Source: Bombyx mori
Lineage: Eukaryota; Arthropoda; Insecta; Lepidoptera; Bombycidae
Assembly: GCF_030269925.1 (NCBI RefSeq)
Contig: NC_085109.1
Span: 5,642,001 to 5,706,000 of the forward strand
DNA: 64,000 bases
Direction of reading: 5' to 3'
Shown: positions 48,467 to 57,949 of the stretch, piece by piece
Position numbering within the stretch: the first letter of the stretch is position 1
Layout of the letters: each line of letters opens with the position of its first letter
Translations under genes and position numbers: made by a program
Notes under the pieces: generated by a model
Told to the model about the DNA's origin: nothing
Databases searched by the model: none
Seen by the model: only the letters and a program-made list of their open reading frames with translations

Positions 48467-49164
48467 ATTAAATATAACAGAATAATATAACTATAACTAT
48501 ACTATTATAATAAAATAAATAAATAAATATATAAAATAAACTAAAATAAATAAGTTTAAAAGTAATGCACGCGCAATGTCTCTGCACCACCCGCCAGCTG
48601 ATATACACAGGATGATGATACAAAACAAAAAAACAAAATTACAATACCTTATAAAACAGAAACAGAAAATAAAGAATATTAATAACGAAAAACATAATAA
48701 AGGCCATAATTTACAATAAAAAAAACCAATTAATTAGAATAATGAAGAACAAATCTCCACAACAATATTCTGATTAAAACTTCAAAAAAGTAAACTACAA
48801 GGCAAATTTTATCTGTGAACGCAGTCAATTAAAACAGTCTGTCAAGTGTCAAATTTACAGAATTAATTATTTTAACAAGACTACCCACAAACACATTAAC
48901 ATTTGCCAATGACAATATTATACTCCGTGATGCCACTAATCTACCCACGAAACATATCAACATCAACAATACGTGAATAAAAGTAAAAGTGAAAAATAAT
49001 AAATCCAATGATAAACATTTAAATCATCAAATCATAAATTGTGAAATGAAAATAATGATATACATACGTTGTGAAGTCATAAGACTAAATATATTAGTGA
49101 AAGTCGAATAATCTTAAGTAATTAAAGTGAATAAAAAACAAACAAAAAACACAAACACAGGCCA

Positions 49165-49908
49165 CTAGGTCTTCCGCAATTTCGAGTTCACAGTGATAGC
49201 CGGTGCCGCCTTAGAGACGCTGCCCTTAGCTGATGTTGGCTTACCATCCACAATAGGATATTTAACTGCGAGGTCGCTAAACTCATCCATAGTGGTCAAT
49301 CTGTGACGATTTCCACCCGCAGCCTTGATAATAATGACCCCGTCTTGCGTCCAACATTGACGCACACCAAAATACTGACGGCTCTTGCCGAACACCGCCT
49401 GTCGAGATTTTGTAAGGAATTCCTTGATGGACACAGGAGAACCTTTAAGTTTGGACTTCGTCCTCCAAATCGACATCCGTGTATCTAAGCATTTCAATCT
49501 GACCAGGATTGGGCGGTGATGATCCTTATTAGTAGCTCCTATACGGTGACACACATTGAAGTCAGCAGCAGAGGTATTCAGAAGCATTTTTTTATGCAAA
49601 ATATCCAAGATGGCAGCGGTGCAGTCTTCGTTTTGAACTTCAGGGACTCCCAGAAAGATGAGGTTTTTTCGACGATGTCTGGTCTCGATCGCATCAACCA
49701 GTCGAGTGCACTCACCAATCTGCTGTCGAAGAAGTTTCAACATAGAGAATATAAGTTCCCGGAATGTTCGGAATTCCTCCGCAACCTTGGAGACTGTATC
49801 CTTCGCAGGCCCTCCAGCATGAAGCTGTGCCTCAAGATCGGCCATTCTTTTCGTGAAGCACTCTTCCAAGTTTCTTTGAGCAACCTCAATCGCAGATAAT
49901 TGCGACAT
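49165..49908 (-). CDS. LINE ORF1 protein (coiled coil plus RNA-binding domain)
   Basis: 247 codons, intact. Residues about 1-75 are rich in heptad-like Leu/Glu (coiled coil). Then comes RRKNLIFLGVPE, the usual start of the RRM-like ORF1p core, and a basic region RPILVRLKCLDTRMSIWRTKSKLKG. Such proteins bind LINE RNA and form trimers. It ends in a basic, Ala/Ser-rich tail. No zinc knuckle. Confidence 0.8.
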   Translation of the reverse strand: MSQLSAIEVAQRNLEECFTKRMADLEAQLHAGGPAKDTVSKVAEEFRTFRELIFSMLKLLRQQIGECTRLVDAIETRHRRKNLIFLGVPEVQNEDCTAAILDILHKKMLLNTSAADFNVCHRIGATNKDHHRPILVRLKCLDTRMSIWRTKSKLKGSPVSIKEFLTKSRQAVFGKSRQYFGVRQCWTQDGVIIIKAAGGNRHRLTTMDEFSDLAVKYPIVDGKPTSAKGSVSKAAPAITVNSKLRKT

Positions 49909-50219
49909 AGTTATGTTTCTGTTTCAAGGGGTGCTGGCAGGTGGTATTTTTATTGGCTTAAATCATGTAAATATTGCCAACATGCCATATACTTAATGCC
50001 ATATACTTAATGACACACAAAAGGATCACAAAATCTTTATAATGTAAATAAAATGAATTAATTTTAATTTTCAAACTTAAAGCACTTGTTTCACTTTTGA
50101 CACCTACCCCCAAAAAAAACAATAAAACACAATTAAACACAATAAAAATTATTATTTTTTGATATCGGCCTAACCTATCTATATCTATACTAATATTATT
50201 ATTCCAAACGCTATGCTAC

Positions 50220-52020
50220 TAAATACAAAAAAGACATTTTAAATTTTAATTGTCTAATTATGGTCATCTATTGGGGTTATTCCAGACATACTGCAAGGAC
50301 TATTCGGATTATCTACATTCATATCACTATCGTTATCAGATTCTGTTTCGCTATCACTTGCTGTAAATATTATAAATCGGTCCATTTCTTAGTCTACAAG
50401 ACCGTCGTTTTTAAAATATTCATCTTCTAGATGCTCCACGTGCTTACATTGAATAGCCCAATATTCTGGTGTTACACTTGCAAACGCATCTTCTGTAAGT
50501 TTCACAATGATTTTTTGGGCTTTGTTCCAAATTTTTCTCTGCCACACGTCTTTTAACAAGGCTTCATATCTTTGCAATTGGGTTTAGATCACAATAATAC
50601 GGTGGAAGTTTTAAAACTTCGTGATTGTGACTTTTTAAAAGTTCATTTACAGCATAAGTAGGCGGTCCTTTATTTTGTTTTATAAGTTTATATAATACCG
50701 GTTTTGTCCAGTCTCTTCAAAATAAATACCGCTTTCTCGTAACCACTTACGCATTTCGTCTTTTAAAGTTGACATGGTTGGAGCTTTATTTATTTGGGTA
50801 CAGTGGTATGGAGCATTATCCATAACCACAAGAGACCTTGCTGGCAAATTTGGAATTAATTTTTCATTCATCCAATTGAGGAAATTGGTTGAACTCATGT
50901 CATCATGGTAATCAGAAGACTTTGATTGAAATTTAAAGATAAGTAAAGCATTACTAATAAAACCATTTTCTGTACTAGCATGTGCGATTATCCATCTACT
51001 TCCAACAGAATGTGAAGTGAAAAGTCCTGGCTCTTCCTCACTTTGCCAACAACTTTTAGAATGGTATGTGCTGTGGATATGAGTCTCATCTACGAATACG
51101 ACGGGTCTTTTTTCGTTGGTTCGATTCTTGCGCATTTTTTCTATATATTTAGTGTGCCAAGCAATTATGTCAGAGCGCTCCATTAATATTTTTCTTTTGG
51201 ACTGGCACCGTTTGTATTTAAATCCAATTTTTTTCAATATTCTATGCAATGTGGTACGACTTCCTTTAAAGTTAATGTCTTGTACATCAGTCTTGTCAGT
51301 GTCAACACTGCAAGTAATTTGTTTAATATCGGCAGTTCCTTTTTTACAGCATAAAATTGGTGAATTTTATGGCGAATAGCACAAATATCAAAATCATCTA
51401 TAATGATCTTATTTGGACGTGCACGACTCTTCCCTGGTGTAACAATCTTTTTTGAAGTACTTGCAGCAGTCTTTCCTTCTTGTACTATTCTTGATACGGT
51501 TTTCTCAGACACACCTGGAATTTTTTAAACCATATTAGTCTTTATTTTACTAAATAAAGTAACTTAATTAATAACTAACTTAGTTTTTATCAGTGGTAGT
51601 TAGCTGTATATGCCGTTTGTATGTCGTGTATGTCGTCTGCTCGTTTGTCTTCCTTTGCTCAATAAAAAGTCTAGTGTCCTAGATTATTGATAAAATTTAA
51701 GAAACAAATGATAAAATTTGAATAAATAAAATCCTAAGATCATCATTTGTGTAGTAAAATAGTATACAAAGTGATGATTGTAATAGCAAGAAATCTAAAT
51801 TTCAAAAATCAAAATTTTAAATATTCTTACAAAATAAAATCCAAATCGAATGGCAAAACACATTAACTAGCAACACTAAATATGTACCTGTAATGGCAGC
51901 AACTCTCTTGCGTACACTGTCTAATGGTATCAAAAGTCCTTGATTTTGCTGTTCTGCTTCACAAAACGCCATTACTTGCAGTATCATTTCTCGGCCACCA
52001 CTTTTTATCACTTTAGACAT
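50220..52020 (-). pseudogene. DDE transposase gene with intron, inactivated
   Basis: Exon 1 (complement 51888-52020) starts MSKVIKSGG and holds a helix-turn-helix region. A donor GTACAT and acceptor TTCCAG bound an intron of about 373 bp (51515-51887). Exon 2 continues GVSEKTVSRIVQEGK, phase 1. A frameshift lies near 51265, after which comes the catalytic part with FVDETHIHS and VVMDNAPYH, the first two acidic residues. At about 50585 LPPYYCDLNPI is cut by a deletion that removes the expected third acidic residue. The rest (RYEALLKDVW...) is in another frame, and a TAA at about 50390 precedes an acidic tail ending near 50250. Three lesions mean it is dead. Confidence 0.8.
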
Positions 52021-52200
52021 TGTATAGAACACTTTATATCAGGGAAATAAATAGAAATCTTGACAACAACCGAACACAGTAACAGCATTTGACAGTAACA
52101 ACAACAAACAACATGGCTGACCAAAATAATTAGTTCTATTTTTGGCCGCGGGACAGGACTCGTGGTACGGAGTATACCGTGGAAGTCAATCGTGAACATT

Positions 52201-53102
52201 ACGGCCTGGCCACGGGGATCGGCGGTGCGAACAGCGAAGCGGTGGACGAGGCGACCATTCGCGCAGCACCGTTTGCAGGCCACGGGTACTCACGTTCGCC
52301 GCCGCGACTAGTAAGGAAGTCCGACAGCGAAATGTCTATATCGAAATTATCTCGATATTGCTTACAAATTAATAGTTTTTTGGTTCAGGACCTATTATTT
52401 GGAAAAGATTGTGAAGTACATGATTTGAATAAGAATCGGAGTATACCTATAGATGGAGAATTCCACAAGAAGTACGAGAAATACTTTGGGTGGCTAGACT
52501 TCCAAATAGCTGGTCTAGCTAGTATTTTTTTTTAGCTATTTTTTTTTATTGCTTAGATGGGTGAACGAGCTCACAGTCCACCTTGTGTTAAGTGGTTACT
52601 GGAGCCCATAGACATCCACAACGTAAATGCGCCACCCACCTTGAGATATATAAGTTCTAAGGTCTCAAGTATAGTAATAATGGCTGCCTCACCCTTCAAA
52701 CCGAAACGCATTACTACTTCACGACAGAAATAGGCAGGGTGGTAGTACCCACCCGTGTGGACTCACAAGAGGTCCTACCACCATTAATTACGCAAATTAT
52801 AATTTTGAGGATTTCATTTTTATTACACGATGTTATTCCTTCACCGTGGAAATCAATCGTGACCATTTGTTGAGTACGTATTTCATTACAAAAATTGGCT
52901 CGCGCCGTCCGTATTCATGCATTTGTTTTGCTCGCCCGCCGCATCGCGCGATTCGCTCGGTACATTTCGCCGGTCGCTTCGCCAGTCGCCGGTGCGCGTG
53001 GCTTGTTAGGTACATTTCTATGCGCTTGTTTTAGTCGCTAGACGCTTCGCCGTTCGCACCGCGCGAATATTCGTATCGGCGAATGTCCCGTGGCCAGGCT
53101 GT
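52201..53102. mobile_element. Foldback-type element carrying a second Bm1
   Basis: Left cggcctggccacggg and right cccgtggccaggctg are inverted. Further inside, gtgcgaacagcgaagcg (left) pairs with the complement of cgcttcgccgttcgcac (right). It interrupts the Bm1 at 44932-53221. TTA abuts both ends, a possible 3-bp duplication. A Bm1 copy (52541-52890) lies within. The right arm has repeats based on CGCTTCGCC. Confidence 0.55.
52541..52890 (-). mobile_element. Bm1 SINE without tRNA head, inside foldback element
   Basis: Oligo-T, full body to gtatttcattacaaaaattgg, then abrupt change into GC-rich sequence. Confidence 0.8.
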
Positions 53103-53480
53103 TAATTGTTAAGTACGTATTTCATTGGAAAAATTTTTATCTGCCGGTAGGATTCGAACACTGTTGCATCGTTACATACGAATGCACCGACGTATGAATC
53201 CTTTAGGCCATGACGACTTAGATTGTGATGTCTTTTTCAGTATATCTGGTAATCATTTAATGTCAAAAATACTATAATTGCCTTTAATTAAAGGTCCGAT
53301 GTTTGTAGCTTACGTCGCTGCGTTAGCACGAATAGATATAGGTACTTGGATATCAAAATAATTAGTATTGAAGCGCAGTGAGCATCGCTTCGCTGAATGC
53401 ATACAATTCAAGGGAACTTGCAAAACGTATTGTTCTTCTCCGATTATATGCGATTATACTGCATTTTGCATAGCGAACTT

Positions 53481-53497
53481 TCAGTTTTATTTCAGTG
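53481..53497 (+). promoter_or_regulatory. Possible initiator of Ly6-C
   Basis: TCAGTT (53481-53486) fits the arthropod initiator and a second TCAGTG follows at 53492. A weak TATA-like stretch lies near 53454. The leader to the ATG at 53520 would be only 25-40 nt. Confidence 0.3.
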
Positions 53498-53519
53498 TTT
53501 GATAAATGCTTGAAACAGC

Positions 53520-56500
53520 ATGATTAGACTTATTCTGTTCGTTAGTCGTGTGGTAGCTGTAGTATTCATTGCCGGTGTCGAATCAAATGGTATTTCTTAT
53601 TTATTTCTTTTTTTTTTATTGCTTAGATGGGTGGATCTCCAGCTCACGGCCCACCTGGTGTTAAGTGGTTACTGGAGCCCATAGACGACAACGTAAATGC
53701 CGCCACCTACTTTGAGACATGACATGTAAGGTATCCTTTTTAACAGTATAACAGCTGCCCCGCCCTTCAAACCAAAACGCATTACTGCTTCAATTCAGAA
53801 ATATGCAAGGTGGTGGTACTTATCCATGCGAACTCACAAGACATCCTACCACCAGTAATTACGCAAATTATAATTTTTGCGTGTTTGAGTTTTATTACAC
53901 GATGTTATTCCTTCACCGTGGAAGTCAATCGTGAACATTTGTCGAGTACGTATTTCATTAGAAAATTTGGTACCCGCCTAAGATTCGAACACCGGTGCAT
54001 CGCTCAACACGAATACACCGGACGTCTTATCCGTTAGGCCACGACGACTTCATTCCTTAACTTATTTCCAATTATTTAATTCAATGCATTTTATTCATTA
54101 TACACAATTATGTGATACGTGTCTGTCGATACATGCTTAAAACAAAAGGCTGAAGTCTATGTTGTATGACAGCAGACTATTGCTCAAATAGCATTAGCAT
54201 CAAAACTCATTAGGTCATCCTGATGTTTTTGCCTAATGTGGCAGGATGGTGGTACCTATGTTTTTTAAAGCTTCATGTACGCGCTCATGCCAGGCATATT
54301 AATCTGTTAGCTATTTTATAAATACAAGTATGCAACCCATCCATAATGGCCTGTTAGATCCCAATAAATTTTAGCTTTGTCAAGCTCAGTTTTTTCGGTA
54401 CTCTTTTCGAGTTTTGACACGACCAGCAGCTTGTTTGATCAGCAGCTTAGTCATCGTAAGAATGGCGTAGTAAATGAATAAGAAAATCGCCAAATTAAAA
54501 TTGTAAGAGTTTCCTTCATCAAAATACGTATACTGCTTCTGTAGATGATATCCAGGATCAAGGTGTACAAAAAGAAAATTGGAGTCAACGTTCAGAGGTT
54601 TACTCTTCGGAAGGCCGTGTACGGGTAAACCAATGTTATTCGTGTATTGACTGCCCAGTGGTCTTGGGAAACACAACATTCAAGACCTGCCCTTCAACAA
54701 ATGACAGATGGAAGAACAAAAAATGCATTGTGTATTCGGAACTTTATAGTGGTACGTAGCTACGGGGTCGAATTTATATCGAAAAACTTCCTGTGTGCTT
54801 AGTGCGAGTTTTTAACGTTCTCGATAGCGTAAAAGTTAACTCATATTTGTATGGAATGGGATTTCATTTTTCCTACCTATGCTGATAGCCTTGAGAGGCT
54901 ATTTCAGCTTCACCCTAACGTTTGTAGGTGAGCTCGCGGGGCTCAACCGGAGAGTTGCTAACACTGACCCTAGTAAGAGCAGTGCTTCGCAGAATCTACC
55001 ACCGGATCGGAAACGCGACCCACTGAGAAGATCCGGCGAGAAACTCAGTGGGCTATGTCTATGGGTTAGTTCGCTCGTCGAGCCCTTCGTCGCAAGCGAC
55101 GGGTTCGACGAGGACGGTGACCGGTGCTTGTGGTGCCTAAGAGCACCGTTAATGGATCAGGAGGATCCGTAATGACGTGCTTTGGGCGACGTCGACGGTT
55201 TACCATTCGGTCTACTGGGTCGGGTATGTAATTTCCAGCGGCTACGATGAGAGGGTTCTCATGTCGTGCCGCCTTCTCAAAATGGCGCAGCGATGCCGAC
55301 TGTAGATACTGACTGACAGAGTCAAGCTCCAGGTCATCGTGGAGATCCACGTTCCTCAGGAACCATGGTGCTCCGACGGCTATCCTGCAGAATCGGGATT
55401 GAATAACCTGAAGGGGCTTCAAGTTGGTGCGGGCTGCGTGAGCGAACACTACGCTTGCATACGTCATAACGGGGCGTATGCAAGTTTTGTAGAGAGTTAC
55501 CTTATTACGGAGGGACAGTTTGCTTCGCTTGCAAAGCATAGGGTAGAGACGTCCTAATATGAAGGCGGCACGGTCGCGTACCGTTTTAATATGGGGACGG
55601 AATGTCATCCCTCTGTCGAGGGTGACGCCTAGGTATTTGACCTGCGAGGCCCACGGTATGGGCTGGCCAAAGAGAGTGACGGGGCTAACGGCGGAGGTGT
55701 TTACGCGCCTATTAGGGAGTGGGATGCTCGAAGTGGTATTCGGAGGGCGACCCCTTTTGAAGAGCACCGCTGTGCTTTTCGTGGGGTTGATGTCGATGCG
55801 CCACTTCCGGAACCACTGTCCCATGGTGGCTACTGCGATCTGGAGTCGCCGATGAAGCAGCGACATCTTCCTACACGAGTAGTAGATAGCCGTGTCATCG
55901 GCGAAGAGCGCTAGATGGGTCTCCGGAGACCGGGGTATATCATTGATATACAAACTAAATAATAACGGGGAGAGCGCGGAGCCTTGCGGGACTCCGGCAG
56001 TCAGTTGACGGGGACGAGAACGAGTTCCCTCTACTCGATATCCAAACGAGGAATGGGATCGTTACCGCTAAAGGCGCTGTTTCAACTGCATACAAAATTG
56101 GGCTAACTTTTACGCTATCGAGAACGTTAAAAAACACGCACTAAGCACACTGCTTAATTCAATTTAAGTATGTTTTAATAAATGAATTCTCTTTTTTTCA
56201 TGTTTTTTAACGCGTAATTTTTCTCTCAGACGGCTTTGTCTTTTTAAGGCGGTAGTGTCGTCTCTGAATCCTATAGCGTTACTTTGGAACGACGCGAAAG
56301 CAATGTCGATTCAAACGATACATCTCCTTTTATTTTCTCAACTCGTGCCCAATTCCAACAAAAAAAAAAAAAATGTTGATTTTTAAAACTTAACACTGTG
56401 TTATGTTTTTTTGTTAGTTCAAAAAGCATTTAAATTATTCAAATCAAGATTTTTAATTATTTCGTTTTTTTTTTTTTTTTAAATAATGGACAATTTTATT

Positions 56501-57838
56501 GACAGCCTAACAAAGAGCCATGAAGGTTAAGACCTTCGTTTTTACGTACGAAGAAGTTTTTACGTACAATATCCGAGTTATAACTTCTTTTGAAGATCGA
56601 ACAATAGCTTTTCGTATTTTATTACCAATTTGAAATTGGAACCTGAAAACATAATATATGACAATAAAACAGAGAAAAATAATTTAACTTTTTTGCGGCA
56701 CCCCGCCCGCTTCTCCGCTGACCTTCCCGCGATCGCCTTGCCGCGTCAGTATGTTTAGCATCTTTGTCGCCGACACGCGTCATACGAGTTTTCGTCTCCC
56801 TATCCGTTGAATTTTAAATTTTATAGCTGTTCTTGTTAGGTTTTTTGTTGAAGTTTAGTTATATTATTGGACTATTTTTGTCAAGATTTGTTGAACTGTT
56901 GTTACTGAGCGCTTAACGTTGATTTTTTTTTTACTTCGAGAGGATTGTTGTGGGCAACAAAAATTAAAGGAAAGGAGAAACATAATTCTGAAAAAAAAAA
57001 CATAAAGGAAAATTATTACAGAGCAATTGGGATACAAATTTAAAAAGTGCAAGAACGCCTGTGTGGTCTTAATACAAAAACCCGATATCGCTATATGCTA
57101 ATGTACCTATGTATAATATATTGTTAAAAACAATAAATCCAAAGTAAAATCTAACAAACATTTGTTTACATTTTTAAAGTCATAGTGAATCCTTTTTTCA
57201 GACCATACTTAAGCGGCAGTGTGACGTAATCGATGCATGATACAAACTTAGCTTGGTCGAGTTGTACATTTAAAATAAATTGTCTTCTCAAGGACTTGTT
57301 CACTGTTAGAGTTTGATTGTTGATTGAACTTGTCTATTATATCAAGCCAATCAACTTCCGTACCTACTCTGCAGATTTTTATCCAATTTCTGATATTCCT
57401 TAGGCACGATTCGTCACATCTTCCACTCGTCTCTTGTTTCTTTAATTCTGCCCACCATGATCAGTTATATTGTAGGTTCGCTTGCACTTGCTAATCGACC
57501 AGAGTAGATTATAAAATGTTTAAAACAGAAGAAAATATTTTGCGATGCTTTTAAAAACCATTAAGAAAAGCAGAATGTAATTTTCTACTCTTAAAGCAGT
57601 AAAAATCCACACTTTCATTTCAGATATGAAAATGCCTTGGTACATTCGTGACTGCGTTTCCGAACGTGGTACTTGTGCTGATTTAAAGAGCGTGCACGAC
57701 GCTTACAACAACATAGTGAAGCTCGACTTTTGCTTCGAGTGCGACGGAGACAGATGCAATAGGGTGTCCCGTTCTCTCCCCGTCACCTTCTTTGTCGTAT
57801 TTGTTGTACCGGTGGTTACGAAACATACACTCTCATAG
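53520..57838 (+). CDS. Ly6-C: Ly6/uPAR (three-finger) protein
   Basis: Three exons join to 492 nt (163 aa): 53520-53589 (signal peptide, phase 1), 54545-54751 (phase 1) and 57624-57838 (TAG). The signal peptide begins MIRLILFVSRVVAVVFIAGV. After about 30 polar residues the domain opens with NQCYSCIDC, followed by KTC, KKC, RDC, GTC and the closing FCFECDGDRCN, ten cysteines in all. The tail LPVTFFVVFVVPVV is hydrophobic, suiting a GPI anchor. The second exon could instead start later, at the AG before 54596, but the acceptor at 54543-54544 has the better pyrimidine tract. The phase-1 intron after the fifth cysteine matches Ly6-A and Ly6-B. Intron 1 holds a full Bm1 SINE; intron 2 holds a palindromic element split by a jockey LINE. 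Confidence 0.85.
53607..54050 (-). mobile_element. Bm1 SINE, full length, in Ly6-C intron 1
   Basis: Oligo-T 53607-53619, body, then box B complement cgaacaccggtgcatcg and head end cgttaggccacgacgac. Confidence 0.9.
54863..56049 (-). mobile_element. Jockey LINE 3' part with 10-bp TSD
   Basis: GGAATGGGAT flanks both sides (54853-54862, 56050-56059). The element is 1.19 kb and 5'-truncated inside the reverse transcriptase, with an A-rich end (complement ttcattttt) and the standard 3' UTR. Confidence 0.88.
55066..56048 (-). CDS. Jockey ORF2 C-terminal fragment, frame intact
   Basis: Open from the truncation to the stop: GVPQGSALSPLLFSLYINDIP, active site LALFADDTAIYY, VKYLGVTLDRG, CIRPVMTYASVVF and a basic end RRTRRLRRRARR. 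It lacks the endonuclease and the first half of the reverse transcriptase. No stop codon inside, so the insertion is recent. Confidence 0.85.
56160..57200. other. Ly6-C intron 2, rest
   Basis: AT-rich with long A/T runs. Contains a 56520-56570 hairpin-like stretch (cgtttttacgtacgaagaag repeated) and a GC-rich patch at 56695-56790. No element recognised. Confidence 0.3.
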
Positions 57839-57920
57839 TTACGCAACGCCGCCAAAACATTCTAATTTCACTTCGGAACACGTTAGCAATAACCAAGTTT
57901 ATTGAATTGATTTCTAAAAG

Positions 57921-57926
57921 AATAAA
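57921..57926 (+). terminator. Polyadenylation signal of Ly6-C
   Basis: AATAAA lies 83 bp after the stop codon, and a TTTGTTTTGT-rich stretch follows at about 57950. This is a normal distance for a short 3' UTR. Confidence 0.45.
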
Positions 57927-57949
57927 ATTAACGACGAGGCGCCATTCGT

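Larger units (their letters stand above)
45216..50150 (-). mobile_element. CR1-like LINE, nearly full length
   Basis: Minus-strand order: 5' region (about 49909-50150), ORF1 49165-49908, an unusually long 0.7-kb spacer, ORF2 48466-45538 and a 3' UTR ending in (TAAA)n at about 45218-45246. The short-repeat end rather than poly-A fits CR1/L2-type LINEs. It sits inside the mariner-superfamily element between the transposase gene and that element's left end. The exact 5' border was not fixed. Confidence 0.8.
45072..52174 (-). mobile_element. IS630/Tc1/mariner-superfamily transposon, 7.1 kb, interrupted by a LINE
   Basis: Perfect 18-bp inverted ends TACTCCGTACCACGAGTC, extended to about 26 of 29 matches. 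TA flanks both sides (45070-45071, 52175-52176). The host Bm1 reads cctt-TA-ccgtgg across the site, proving the borders. Without the LINE the element would be about 2.2 kb, carrying one transposase gene on the minus strand. The target, TIR and DDE motifs place it in the Tc1/mariner superfamily; the family within it is not settled. Confidence 0.88.
44932..53221 (-). mobile_element. One Bm1 SINE split into three pieces by nested elements
   Basis: 44932-45071 is the Bm1 3' part up to the ttattacacgat..ttcctt region. 52177-52200 (ccgtggaagtcaatcgtgaa) is the next 24 bp. 53103-53221 continues with aagtacgtatttcattgg and the tRNA-like head. Joined, they reproduce one Bm1 in normal order. The gaps are a mariner-superfamily element (45072-52174) and a foldback-type element (about 52201-53102). 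Confidence 0.85.
54791..56150. mobile_element. Palindromic MITE in Ly6-C intron 2, split by a LINE
   Basis: 54791-54852 is repeated inverted at about 56085-56150 (shared core cgttctcgatagcgtaaaag) for about 60 bp at roughly 88% identity. Without the LINE the element would be about 165 bp with a loop of about 40 bp. Its own target duplication was not resolved. Confidence 0.65.
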
